The translations under genes and the position numbers were made by a program. Below are positions 32,401 to 42,299 of a stretch of DNA of 64,000 nucleotides, piece after piece. Numbering within the stretch: the stretch's first letter is position 1; every line of letters starts with the position of its first letter. Origin of the DNA: Przewalskia tangutica (taxonomy: Eukaryota; Streptophyta; Magnoliopsida; Solanales; Solanaceae); contig CM056736.1 of the NCBI GenBank assembly GCA_029844215.1, positions 22,939,501-23,003,500 on the forward strand. Reading direction: 5' to 3'. Below the pieces are notes generated by a model. That model made no database searches, was not told the DNA's origin, and was given only the letters and a program-made list of their open reading frames with translations.

Positions 32401-32889
32401 AGAGTCAACAAGAGAGAGGAGGATTTTAACACTTAGAAGATTTGTGGAAAGGATGAAGAATTCATCAAAGGGAGAGGGTATTTATAGCACAAGCCAAGGC
32501 CAACCAATGGCGAAGATCTTGCCAAGTGCATAGCAAGTGTAGGGCAAGATCTTGCCAAGTGCACACTAGCCAACTACCACAAAAATATCCTACCAACCGC
32601 CCGACCACAAAGGCCACACTTTCGCCACAATTTCCGCCCAAGGTGTTCCAATGAGAGGGTGACAAGTGTCGCCCTCTTGTTGGTCCAAAATGTTTCGTCT
32701 CTCGGAAAAATCCGCAAAATTTAAAAATGACATAGCCGGAAATTCCCCTACGAAAAGTGAAAACGTTTCGTCGAAAAACGACTCTAACCGGGTGTTGTGA
32801 ACAAAGTTAATTCGGCCAAGCCTAATTCTCAAGTTCAAATTTTCTACGTACGTCCTTACGTACATACTCTGGAAATACGGGGTATAACA
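29466..32889 (-). mobile_element. Solo LTR (~3.4 kb) of a Ty3-type element, present only in copy A
   Basis: Copy B lacks this segment and has a clean join at 50593-50597 (GAACC). Here GAACA precedes and GAACC follows the insert, a 5-bp duplication with one mismatch. On the minus strand it starts TGTTATACCCCGTATTTCC and ends GGTCGTGATG, where GGTCGTGACA is the usual plant gypsy ending. It contains no gag or pol. The right part holds an AGAG-rich leader and TATAAATAC words (about 32323-32340, reverse strand) suggesting the transcription start. CTCGCGATAGGCC at 30295 and 30439 marks an internal ~144-bp repeat in its GC-rich section. Confidence 0.8.
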
Positions 32890-33560
32890 GAACCCAATAG
32901 TCGAAATATAGTCAGCAAACTTCTTATACCAAGCTCATGGAGTCTGCTTAAGCATATACAAGGACTTCTTTAACAAACAAACATGACGAGGATATCTAGT
33001 ATCTCTCAACCCAAAGAGCTGATGCAAATAGACTGTCTCTTTGAGATCACCATGTAGGAATGCATTCTTCACGTCTAGCTGATAAAAGGGCCATGATTTC
33101 GAAAGCCAAGCTGAGCACAGTGTGAATAGTAGTTGTCTTGACCATCGAGCTAAATTTTCCAAGAGTTTTCATCATTATTACTAGAACTGGCTCTAAGAGA
33201 CCTGCTGTAACCGTTATTGGGGGAACTGCTACCGTAATCCGGACTACATATTCCACTATGCTAGTTATTTAGAACTTAGGAGTTCCTTTTACACGCTACG
33301 CTATCCTCCACTCTTCCTATCGTTTCTCACCACAATCTACACCAACCTGCTGAGTTTTACCATCACTTACAAGTCGAGTCTTATGTCTTGCAAAAGAACT
33401 GTCGGAATTATCCTTATGAGAAAAAATCCACATAGTCCGAATAATATTAACACGAGATAGACGGGGTACCAACTCCCACGTTTTATTATCAATAAGAGCA
33501 TTATATTCATCGGTCATGATAATATTTTAATTTGTGTCATTTAAGGCAGACACAGAATTA
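32890..33560 (-). pseudogene. Copia remnant copy A: reverse transcriptase first half
   Basis: This continues the copia remnant on the far side of the solo LTR. EYNALIDNKTWELVPRLSRV, IIRTMWIFSHKDNSDSSFAR and QQVGVDCGE come first (33517-33317). Then SKSWPFYQLDVKNAFLHGDL, KETVYLHQLFGLRDTRYP and HVCLLKKSLYMLKQTP run to 32935. A frameshifted piece lies between 33316 and 33160. The motifs match copy B at 50638-51217 almost residue for residue. Confidence 0.8.
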
Positions 33561-33896
33561 TGGGGTAAGGATTATTTAAGAACATTAGAATTTAAATTAA
33601 AATGTTTTTTTGATTTAAAAATACCTTTATTGACCGGGTGGCGGACCGTGACTCGAAATTTGGATTGGGTGAATTTTGAAATTTTTTGAGAGACGGGACA
33701 AACTCGCCAGACGATGGGCTCTTGTGGCCCAACACTGATGATCTAGAGGCGTGGCGATTCTGGACCGATCTCGATCGGGCCGCAAGCGCCCGATTGTCAA
33801 GATCGCCCAACACTATTTCTAGGAGCATGCAACATCGGGATGGAGGCAGTGGGACCAGCGGACACTGGGCCCGCTGGTGGAGACGGGCTGCGGGAC
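33561..33896 (-). pseudogene. Copia remnant copy A: hinge between integrase and reverse transcriptase
   Basis: The minus strand reads through a Pro/Ser-rich hinge (ARLHQRAQCPLVPLPPSRCC) that in copia joins integrase to reverse transcriptase. This is the stretch where copies A and B differ most, mainly around CCGG, CAG and CCCGGG words. GGGAC at 33892-33896 is the empty site of the Athila-type element present in copy B. Confidence 0.6.
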
Positions 33897-34720
33897 ATAT
33901 CCTAAAAATAATGGATAATATAGGGTGAGACATCATCATCCAAAAAATCATACAAACTAGGTACGTGATTATCTACTTTAGAAAATGGAAATTGGGACTC
34001 ATAAAAAATAACATGGCGACTAATAATGATTCGTTTAGTTGAAAAATCAAAGCATTTATATCTAGGTGATTTGACGGATAACCCAAAAACACACCCGGGA
34101 TAGAACGTGTCTGAAGTTTGTTAATTGTGGTGGAAGGAAAGAGGGGATAACATAAGCAACCAAATACCCTAAGATGTGAATACGAATAAGTCTTATTATA
34201 TAAAATATGAAGAGGGGACGAATATGTCAAACCTTTAGAAGGAAGAATATTAAGCAGATATGTAGCCATTTGTAGAGCATGATGCCAAAACAACAGAGGG
34301 ACAGAAGAATGAACCAATAAGGTGTGGATAATGTTATTTATGGTACGAATTTTACTTTCAACTTTCTCATTTTGTGACGACGTACGAGGACAAGAAAAAT
34401 GAAAATTTATCTCATTGTTAGCACAAAACTCTCGAAACTCCCCAATGTCATATTCTTTGTCATTATCACATTGAATATTTTTTATTTTCCGTTCGAACTG
34501 AGTTCTAATGAAAGCTCTAAATTTTACGAAGATGGAAAAAACTTGGGATTTTTTCGCTATTGGAAACGTTTATAAAAATTTAAAATAATCATCCAAGAAT
34601 AAAACATAATAACGATGACTCATAGAAATGAGAACGGGAGATGTCCATAAATCGCTATGAATAATATTAAATGACATTGAAGTATGAGAATTCGAAGCTA
34701 CAAATGACAACTTAATAATT
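33897..34720 (-). pseudogene. Copia remnant copy A: integrase, truncated
   Basis: The minus-strand frame 34317-33973 holds VHSSVPLLFWHHALQMATYL, LNILPSKGLTYSSPLHILYN and HLRVFGCLCYPLFPSTTINK, the C-terminal integrase region. Upstream, broken frames still show the second catalytic Asp (IQCDNDKEYD) and the Glu context (SSQNEKVESK). The N-terminal integrase, pre-integrase and protease regions are missing: a 601-bp deletion joins 34720 to 34721 relative to copy B. Confidence 0.8.
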
Positions 34721-34900
34721 GAGGAGGTCGGGGCTAGGGCCCAAACACCCCGGACTGCTGCCCTGAACTACTGCTGGGCCGAAAACCAACTGCTGGACCA
34801 GAGAAACTGAGCAGGAAACTGGCCTAGTTTCCCGGGTAAACAGGTTCACTGTTTGGCCCACTGTATTGTTGCGCCGTATCATGAAATTAGAGCATGTAAT
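34721..34900 (-). pseudogene. Copia remnant copy A: gag C-terminal fragment
   Basis: On the minus strand this corresponds to the Gln/Ser/Pro-rich end of gag just before protease; copy B reads QQQSGVFGPSPDLLKP there. Copy A has 13 extra bases near 34760. The element fades out near 34880. Confidence 0.45.
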
Positions 34901-35827
34901 TTTTGAGTGAAGAGAAGATTTTATGACTACATAAGATTATACATTACATCAATATAGCACTATTCGTAGTCAACCATAAGCTCTCCCCATCTGTCAACCG
35001 GCATTCTGTATATAGAGCTGCGAGAAAGAGATAGAAGACTTTAGATGGAGGTGTGGAGAATGAAACAAAAGAGAGAGTAATATTATTGAAGATAAAATAG
35101 AATAAATACACATTTGGCCCAAAAATATAACACTTTGTAACATTGTTTCCTCAACGGTGGAAAAAATTGCGGCTAACTAATCAAGTGTTGGAGGAAGCTG
35201 TCGAAAATTCCAAGTTTAAAAGACAAAATTAAAAAACATAAACTTCCTGGTAAAAAATTCACAAGAAGCTACTTGTTGCGGTAAATAAAGAGTAAAGCGA
35301 GATAGCTTGTGCTGTATAATCACTCGATTACTGTACTTCAGCACATGCATCTAAGATCATCTCCGGACATTGTCCCTGATAATTACACACAGCAAAACAC
35401 AATTTAAATGATATGTTGATGTTAAAATAATTAGAATTATTGAATATATAGGAGATAATCTTTAAAAAAATCACGTTGCATAAGGGAATGAGGATGATGT
35501 GTTTCTTCAAAAGTGGAAAATAGCATTGCAAAAAAAAAATCTGCTTGTTCGCGTGCACAAGTGTGCACACAACAAGTCTGTGCCTGAGGAGAAGGTGACA
35601 ATGGCTCCTGCAATGTCATGTGGCAGTCTGCGACTGACTGCCAGAAATTCATTTTCCACTTCTACTTTAATTATTATTTTTTATAAATAATTTGACCGAA
35701 TTAAAAAAAAAAAAAAAAATCAAGATATATAAAAAGAGACTAAGTTTACTTCATTTGGACACCGAAATATTTTGGCTATTTTCTCCAAATTTATATCTTC
35801 TTCCAAATTATTTGCTATTTTTTTAAT
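34901..35827. other. Unassigned duplicated stretch, copy A
   Basis: No gene could be assigned. It matches 58562-59489 closely. TGGCAGTC...GACTGCCA near 35620-35643 forms a hairpin. The minus ORF at 35437-35652 is cysteine- and histidine-containing (CCVHTCAREQ) but matches nothing I know and ends differently in copy B. Confidence 0.4.
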
Positions 35828-36000
35828 ATAGATCCTAATCAAAATTTTAATTTCCTTCAAATTTTATATTTCCTAATCAACTACAAAATTCCAATATTCA
35901 ACGTCCACAAAATTCTCAAAATATGTCATCAAATTTTCAAATGTCATATATGATGTCAACTAATTTTGGTATGTAATATCCGTATAACCGAAAAGTTTGG
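35828..36000 (+). pseudogene. Fragment coding an Asn/Gln/Met/Ser-rich N-terminus, copy A
   Basis: From 35828 (ATA where ATG would fit) the frame reads DPNQNFNF. After one frame change it reads PNQLQNSNIQRPQNSQ and MSSNFQMSYMMSTNFGM, then a stop, then YPYN. Low-complexity starts like this occur in plant proteins associated with PIF/Harbinger elements and in annotated GST-T3-like or NAM-associated proteins; that link is from memory and weak. An identical fragment lies at 59490-59662. No downstream domain is seen. Confidence 0.35.
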
Positions 36001-36435
36001 AATTTGGAAAAAGTTTGGAACAACCGAAAATTAATTTTTAATTTGTGATTTTTATATTATCAATGTTTTAGTGTGTTTTTGATAAATTGTACGATTAATT
36101 TATCTTCATTAATAAAATCATGTATTGTTGTGTTTTAATATTATAATAAATTTGATAAGTGCCAAAATTAAATGAATATAAGTAATTTATAATTTTATTA
36201 TTATATGTGTAATAATATGAATTACAAGAATAATATCATATATAAAATAGAAAATGAGATAGAATGAATATATATGATGGGGTATATGTATTGATGTGGA
36301 GGAAAGAGAAAATGAATTATTTTATGAAATATCTCCTGCTAGGGAGTGTATGTGATAAATAGAGATATTTGATGATATGACAGATGAATAATCTGATGTG
36401 GCAGGAGATAAAAGTGATTTCAGTTATCTCCATGG
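36001..36435. other. AT-rich flank of hAT element, copy A
   Basis: The interval contains a 10-bp inverted repeat TATCTCCTGC (36330-36339) / GCAGGAGATA (36401-36410) and GGAGATAA/TTATCTCC (36404-36431). These could mark a small inverted-repeat element but no ends are clear. Confidence 0.35.
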
Positions 36436-36711
36436 ACCGAATAAAACTTCTGGGTTGGGGTTGGTTTGGCTGACCCAACCCGCATTCTGAGAGAAATCCG
36501 ATAAGGACCCGGTTGAGCCGATAACGAAAGCCTGTAATCTACCGATTCTTGGTCCGGTCCGAACCGGTAAGGAAAAAAATAAAAATAAAATTAAAGGGTT
36601 GTTGGTGTCCAGCGGTAACATTACCGTTGGGGCGGGAGGGGGGCAACGGTCAGTGGACCGTTTGGCTTTTTTTTTTTTAATTTTTTGTTAATTACATTTT
36701 TATCCTTTAAA

Positions 36712-36725
36712 AAATCTATAAATAC
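36712..36725 (+). promoter_or_regulatory. Likely TATA box of hAT transposase, copy A
   Basis: TCTATAAATACTC lies about 265 bp before the transposase ATG and is followed by a CT-rich leader, as in plant promoters. Copy B has the same at about 60372. Confidence 0.45.
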
Positions 36726-36988
36726 TCTACATTTTTCTCATTTTTATCACACAATTATTTCTTTTTTACAATTCTCTCAATTCTCAATTCTCATACTCTC
36801 TTAATTCTCTATATTATCAATTCTCAAGTTATTATTATTATTATTAATTTGCAAAGTAGCAAGACTTCGAGCTTCGGCCTTCGAGTTTCAATTGAATTAT
36901 GAATCCCGAAGTTTGGTACACTCGTTTCATTCTCTAATTATTTTATTAAATTGTCATATTTATTTGTTGATTATTTAAATATTTTATA

Positions 36989-39274
36989 ATGTCTTTGCTA
37001 AGGGAAATTGCGTCGGGACTGCGTCGTAAATCTAGTTCAAGGGGTAAAAAAATCTATAGGTTTTTCATCATCTAATCAAAATATAGATTATGATCAAATG
37101 CAAGAAGATTTTGGAATAGAAGATAATGAATATGATAACGTTCAATTAGATAATATTGTTGAACTTGAAGAAACTGAACCTCGTACACCTTCTAGTGTTC
37201 CTTCTGTCAATGTTGGTACTGCTAGTGGTAGTCGTAGACCTCTTTTATCAGAAGTTACAGAACCAGAAGTAAGGAGAAAAAGGAATAAAGTGTGGGTTTT
37301 TATGATAGAGTAGGGGACACTGATAGAGTTAGATATAATATTTGTGGGAAAACTTACAAACATAAGAGAGGGGGTGGTGACGGGGGACGGACACTATAGA
37401 TAGGCATTTATTGAAAGATCATCTGATACAATGGGGTGTTGCCACTGACTTAGAACCCGGTCAACAACAACTTAATCCATTAACGGGGGGTTGGCTAAGT
37501 ACGATCCAAAGAATGATCGCATTGAATTAGCAAAAATGATTGTCGGATGTTATTTACCTTTTTCTTTTGCTTCTTCTTCATATTTAATTACATATATTCA
37601 AAGAGTATATAATCCTTGTTTTACAGGTGTTCCTCGTAGTACTTGTAGAGCCGATGTTTTTAGACTTTATAATGATTATGTTATTTTTTTGCAATATTTG
37701 TTCACTAATCTTCCATGCCTAGTTAGTTTTACTGCAGACATTGAACATGTTTTAAACAGTTATGATTATTTAACAATTACTTGTCATTGGATTGATGAAA
37801 ATTTTAAAATGGAAAAACGCATAATTGCTTTTGCGTATGACGAGGATCAAAGTCATACTGGAAAATATATAAGCGAAACTATTTGTGCTTATACCAAAAA
37901 TTATAATCTTTATAAAAAAATATTTTGTATATCATTCGATTATGCATCTAATAATACTGCTGCTGTAGATCTTTTAAAAATGGAATTAGAACCGTCACTT
38001 CCTGATATATTTCATGTTTGTTGTGCTTGTCATATTTATAATTTAATTGTTAAAAGTGGTCTTGAGTTATTTGCAACTGAAATATAAATTATCAAAAGAG
38101 CTGTTGGAGTTATTCAAAGTAATAATAGAAAAATAGACTTATAGAATTTAAAGAAAAATGTAAACAATTTGATTTGAGACCTAAATTCATGCCACAAGAG
38201 ATTATTACGGTGGAATTATACTTATTTATTTTTAAAAGAATGTTATAAGTATAAAGAACCCATAACACATGTTTCAAATGCTCATTGTAAGAACGCGATT
38301 TATATGTTAAAGCGATGTTTGGAAATCAATTCTTTGAACTTTTAAAAATTTACGTAAATTTTACACTCTTCGTTGAATTTTCTAATCTTATTACCCAATG
38401 ATTTGTAATGCTTTAGCTCATATAAATTTGAAATTTCATATTTACTATATGATTTAAAATCAAATATAAAATATAAAGTCTGCGATTCTGATTATGTTTG
38501 AAAAGTTTAAAAATATTTTTTCCTATTCACGATATTTATTGTATTGGTGCAGTCTTAAATCATTCTGTTAAAAAGGTATATTGTCATAATTTAATATTTA
38601 GTTTATATACTTATATGGAAGTAGGTGAAACAGAAACTCCATCTTCATTTGATTGCATATGTAAACTTGATATTAATTTAGCTGAATCATATGATTATTA
38701 TGCTACATTACATGAAAACAACAATTCTGCTACTAATATTTCTTCTAGTTCTGCTTCTGCTTCTGTGTCTACATCTGCATGATTCGATGAAAACGATGAA
38801 AATGAATCTTTATCTATATGAAGCACTTTTACAACAACACAAGCAAGCACAACTCAAAATTGTGATGAGATGCAGATTTATTTGCAAAAGTCAACGAGTG
38901 AAGAAGAACTTTCAACCTTCTGATGGTGGCGGGATAAAAGACAATTTCGGTACTAGCGGTATGACACGGGATGTTCTTAATGTGTCTATCTCAATAGTGG
39001 CTTCTGAAAGTGCATTCAGCCAAGCACGAGATCAAATAGGAGACATGCATCACTCATTGGGCGGAAGCACATTAGAAGTGTTAGTATGCTTAAGGGATTG
39101 GATCAGATCAGAGAGAAGAAATCAAGGATATGAAGACGTTGACTCTCCGGAAGATGAAGAAATCGATAATATTTTGGAAGCGGAGCATGGCAGGATGGAA
39201 TTAATACTCGGTTAGAGGTTATGGAGCAACCTATAAATTACGAAGAACTTGCAAGAAGGATGCATAATATGTAA
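36989..39274 (+). pseudogene. hAT (RICESLEEPER-like) transposase pseudogene, copy A
   Basis: The start ATG at 36989 gives MSLLREIASGLRRKSS, then an extra A in a poly-A run near 37050 shifts the frame. Acidic N-terminal sequence, a broken BED-type zinc finger (about 37290-37430, NICGKTYKHKRGGG) and the 198-codon core at 37491-38087 follow. The core has DYLTITCHWIDENFKMEKR, FCISFDYASNNTAAVDLL and CHIYNLIVKSGLELF of the RNase H-like fold. The hAT dimerisation domain lies near 38970-39130: SISIVASESAFSQARDQIGD, then LEVLVCLRDWIRSERR. The C-terminus keeps YEELARRMHNM and a stop. More frame breaks than in copy B. Confidence 0.85.
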
Positions 39275-39590
39275 ATAACAATTATTATTACTTCATTATG
39301 TACTTTTATTAACAATTAACATTATTAATAATGAAAGGTCGAAAGTTTACATCTTATCATTAGTTTTTATTTTATTATCTCTTTAGTTGTTATTTGTTAA
39401 GTTATCTTATGTCTACTAATTTAATAAATTAATAAATTTTCGAAATAAAAAAAAATTAATATAGTTTATATAATTACGATATAACTATAAAGTATAAAGT
39501 ATAAGTTATAAACTATATTATATTATTATATTACATATTTAATTTGAATTTAGTTAGATTTTCAAAATTTATAAAAAAAAAAAAAAACCG
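39275..39590. other. AT-rich 3' region of hAT element, copy A
   Basis: No coding signal. TATAGTTTATATAA and TTATAAACTATA words are partly self-complementary. It matches 62920-63235. Confidence 0.5.
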
Positions 39591-39770
39591 GACCGGTAGT
39601 CCCGGTTCAACCCGCACGGGCCGACTGGAAATCCGGTAATGAATTGGATCGGTAGGCTCGGTAAGCCAGTGGACCGGACCGGTAACCAGTCCGGAACCGG
39701 TTCAACCCGATAACGGGCTACCGGTCCAGTCCGGATCGATCCGTTAGACAGATATAGTTTCTAACACTAT

Positions 39771-40189
39771 AGTCGAACATGTATTTGCAGACCAGAATGA
39801 TGTAGAAATATTATTTTAGATGTTCTTTAGCCTTTTCATCATTACGGTAATTTGGCAGTGCAAGAGTTGTGGAAGGTAATTAATTATTTTTTTTTTGACG
39901 TGAAGCAGCCGCTACTTTCTTTCGAAACAAGACATTTGAAACCCTGATCGACGCGGAAGGTAATTAATGTTCTATTAGTGTCATGGTTTAATTTATTAAT
40001 TAAGATTTTAAATTATACGAGTCGTATGTATTTATGTTCATTTTGAGATGAAATAGTAGTGTTACATTTTTGGCAATTTAATACTACTCCATAATTGAAC
40101 TGAACAACGTGAATACAATTAAATAATTACATGGATACCAAAATATAATTAAGAAAAAGAACTAACACGACTAGCAAACTAAAAACCTT
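39771..40189. other. Flank after hAT element, copy A
   Basis: GGAAGGTAATTAAT occurs at about 39870 and 39956, each time with an AAG|GTAATT context like a splice donor, so exon remnants are possible. No product is recognised. In copy B the first part is open for 65 codons (63501-63698). Confidence 0.35.
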
Positions 40190-40348
40190 TTTTCGAGATG
40201 CGACACTTTAAAGCCAGACTCGGTCAACAACTGGACACGGTCTAAGATCTTGATAAGGTGTTCTTGCCTCCTCTCCATGGCTATCACCTGGGCCTTTGTA
40301 GAAGCAACATCGTCTTTCAGATCCTGTATTTTGCTATTCAAGGTACGT
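40190..40348 (-). pseudogene. Coiled-coil coding fragment, copy A
   Basis: The minus strand is open for about 53 codons: LNSKIQDLKDDVASTKAQVI, then AMERRQEHLIKILDRVQLLT and GFKVSHLEKR, then a stop. Leu/Ile/Val spacing fits heptads of a coiled coil. A stop lies just upstream (TAA about two codons before), so this would be an exon or a remnant. It is identical in copy B at the window edge. Coiled coils of this kind end some plant transposases; the family is not established. Confidence 0.4.
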
Positions 40349-40626
40349 TTTTATACGGATGTTTGCACATGCTCCATTGTCTACCATTGTTTCTGAGAAA
40401 GAAAAGAAAGTAAGGCATTGTCTATCAAAATGTAATACAATAATAGTAATGGATTTAGGTAAAACAAAATTTACAAACAATTTACTCTAGAAACATAGCT
40501 ACTGACTATGAATAGGTACATCATAAGAAAGCATGAGATAAAATAAACCTTTCTTACCAGAGAGAAGAAGAACCTTTTGGAAGAGAAATGAGTTGTGACG
40601 CAGGAGCAACAATAGTATAAGTATTT
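40349..40626. other. Spacer before plus-strand copia element
   Basis: I see nothing recognisable. It includes TATTT (40622-40626), the left target-site duplication. Confidence 0.4.
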
Positions 40627-40980
40627 TGTGGAAATGATAGAGAAGTGTGTTAAGGGTATCATGAGGATGACCATTTATTATTGAACTGGTTATGATAGTT
40701 AGAAACTTAATGAGTTGGTTAAGTAGTTAGTCAAAATTTGTTAAATGGTCAAAGTTAGTTATTAGATATTTTGTGATTGTAATTAATACTTAACATTTGT
40801 ATAAGTGTGTGTAGAAGTGTATATATATACACCAATGTGACAATGTAAAGAATCAATTCACATATACAAGATATTTTCTTCTCTCTTTGTACATTTGCTC
40901 TTTCTCGTCTCTCTCTCCCTCGTCTCTCTATCACATCTATCTCGTTCGATCACTGGACATTTGCTCCAGCGGCTTCAACA
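40627..40980 (+). repeat. Copia 5' LTR (354 bp)
   Basis: It begins TGTGGAAATGATAGAG and ends GCGGCTTCAACA. A TATATATACACC box and CT-rich leader near 40825-40960 suggest promoter and transcription start. Confidence 0.9.
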
Positions 40981-40991
40981 TGGTATCAGAG
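40981..40991 (+). promoter_or_regulatory. Primer-binding site
   Basis: TGGTATCAGAG follows the LTR without a gap and fits the 3' end of plant initiator Met tRNA. Confidence 0.9.
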
Positions 40992-41189
40992 TAGGTGTAG
41001 ATCTAGAAGATTCAGTTGCATTCAAGGATCGAAACTTACAATTAAGTAATCAAGGAATTGAAGTCCAGGGCGGAGTTCAAATTCAATTACATGCAGTGAA
41101 GAATTCGAAGAATCTGTGTATGAAATCGAAGGAATTGAAAAAATTCAACAAAGATAGGGACAAATGAAGAAGTCGTGAATGTAGTGCGA

Positions 41190-42164
41190 TGACAATGATA
41201 ATGACATCAATCACAATCACCCTTTGTACTTGTTTCCGTCCGACGTCGGAGTTCGTTATCGGTTGGGATAACACTAACTGGTATGGACAATTATACTTTG
41301 TGGAGTAGAGAAATGAAATTGGATATACTAGGCAAGAATAAGATGGGATTTATTGATGGCACAGTAAAAAGAGAAAGATTCACTGGGGAATTAGTTAATC
41401 TTTGGGATAGATGTAATGCAATCGTATTACTCACTAGGATGTTGTTCAATTCAGACTCCTATATGATATGGGAGGATTTAAAGGAAAGGTTTGACAAAAT
41501 CAATAGCTCGAGAGCCTTTTTACTGCATAAAGAAATAGTCTCATTGAGGCAGGGATCATTGTCGGTATCGATGTATTACTCGAAGTTAAAAGACTACTGG
41601 AATGAGTATGATTCAATCATACCACCACCAAGTTGTTGCCCTAAGTTGAAGAAATTCATAGATCACTTGCAATACCAAAGGTTGCTGCAATTTCTGATGG
41701 GACTTAATGACAACTACAACCAAGCCAGAAGTCAAGTGATGATGTTGCAACAAGTACCAAATCTGAATAATGTTTATGCCATGATTAATCAGGAGAAAAG
41801 TCAGAAGATGGTGCAGGAAACGATGGAACAAGCTGCTATGTTCACAGCAAGAAATGAGAATGGAACAAGGAATGGGAATAAAGGTGGTCCAAGGCAAAAG
41901 AACTCATTTAATCCAAATGCGATATGTGACTTTTGTCATGGAAAATGACATTTCAGAGTAGATTATTTCAAATTAATGAAGTGTGATTACTGTCTTAAGA
42001 CTGGACATGTGCAGGATGATTGCTACAAGTTGAATGGTTATCCTGAGGATTACAAAGGCAAATCTAAGAAGGCAAATATGGTGTTTAAGGATACTGGTCA
42101 GGGAAGCTTCATGCCATTTGAACAGACACAACAACAACATGGAGCACATTTTTCATCAGGATAA
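41190..42164 (+). pseudogene. Copia gag pseudogene
   Basis: A shifted frame at about 41205 codes NHNHPLYLFPSDVG, the expected gag start. The main frame from 41283 has MDNYTLWSREMKLDILGKNK, MGFIDGTVKRERF and WEDLKERFDKINSSRAFLLH, then PPPSCCPKLKKFIDHLQYQR and FLMGLNDNYNQARSQVM. It reaches CDFCHGK and a TGA stop at 41946. Past the stop, a degenerate first finger is followed by an intact zinc knuckle CDYCLKTGHVQDDC (C-x2-C-x4-H-x4-C) at about 41982-42023. The upstream frameshift and the TGA disable it. Confidence 0.85.
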
Positions 42165-42299
42165 CTCACATCAACACTATCAAGGGGCAACAAGTTAGTT
42201 TACTCCAAGCCAACATCAGCAACTCCTTAGTATGCTTGATAACAAAGGTGTTGGAGGGAAGATTAATCTCAGTGCAAACATGGCAGGTATATCTGTTGT

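Larger units (their letters stand above)
36436..39770 (+). mobile_element. hAT-type DNA transposon, copy A
   Basis: A decayed hAT transposase gene (36989-39274) is bracketed by zones rich in ACCGG/CCGGT words: 36450-36580 on the left and 39587-39745 on the right. Such subterminal repeats are where hAT transposases bind. Near the left end GGGTTGG and CCAACCC form an inverted repeat. I could not find clean terminal inverted repeats or an 8-bp duplication, so the outer limits are approximate. The element is in both duplication copies, so it predates the duplication. Confidence 0.65.
25994..40348. repeat. Segmental duplication, copy A
   Basis: From 25994 to 40348 the sequence matches 47177-64000 in the same order and orientation, apart from one insertion and one deletion here and one insertion in the other copy. 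The left edge falls inside copia gag. The right edge is not reached, because copy B runs out at the window end. Distance between copies is about 21.2 kb at the left edge. Confidence 0.95.

Noticed and set aside
34860..35130. A 5' LTR and primer-binding site for the copia remnant (ATGATACGGCGC on the minus strand)
   Set aside because: The match to TGGTATCAGAGC is poor, and the neighbouring sequence does not match the 3' LTR at 28129-28441.
35437..35652. Minus-strand ORF of 71 codons with several Cys and His
   Set aside because: The C-terminus differs between the two duplicated copies because of a small indel, and no motif is recognisable.
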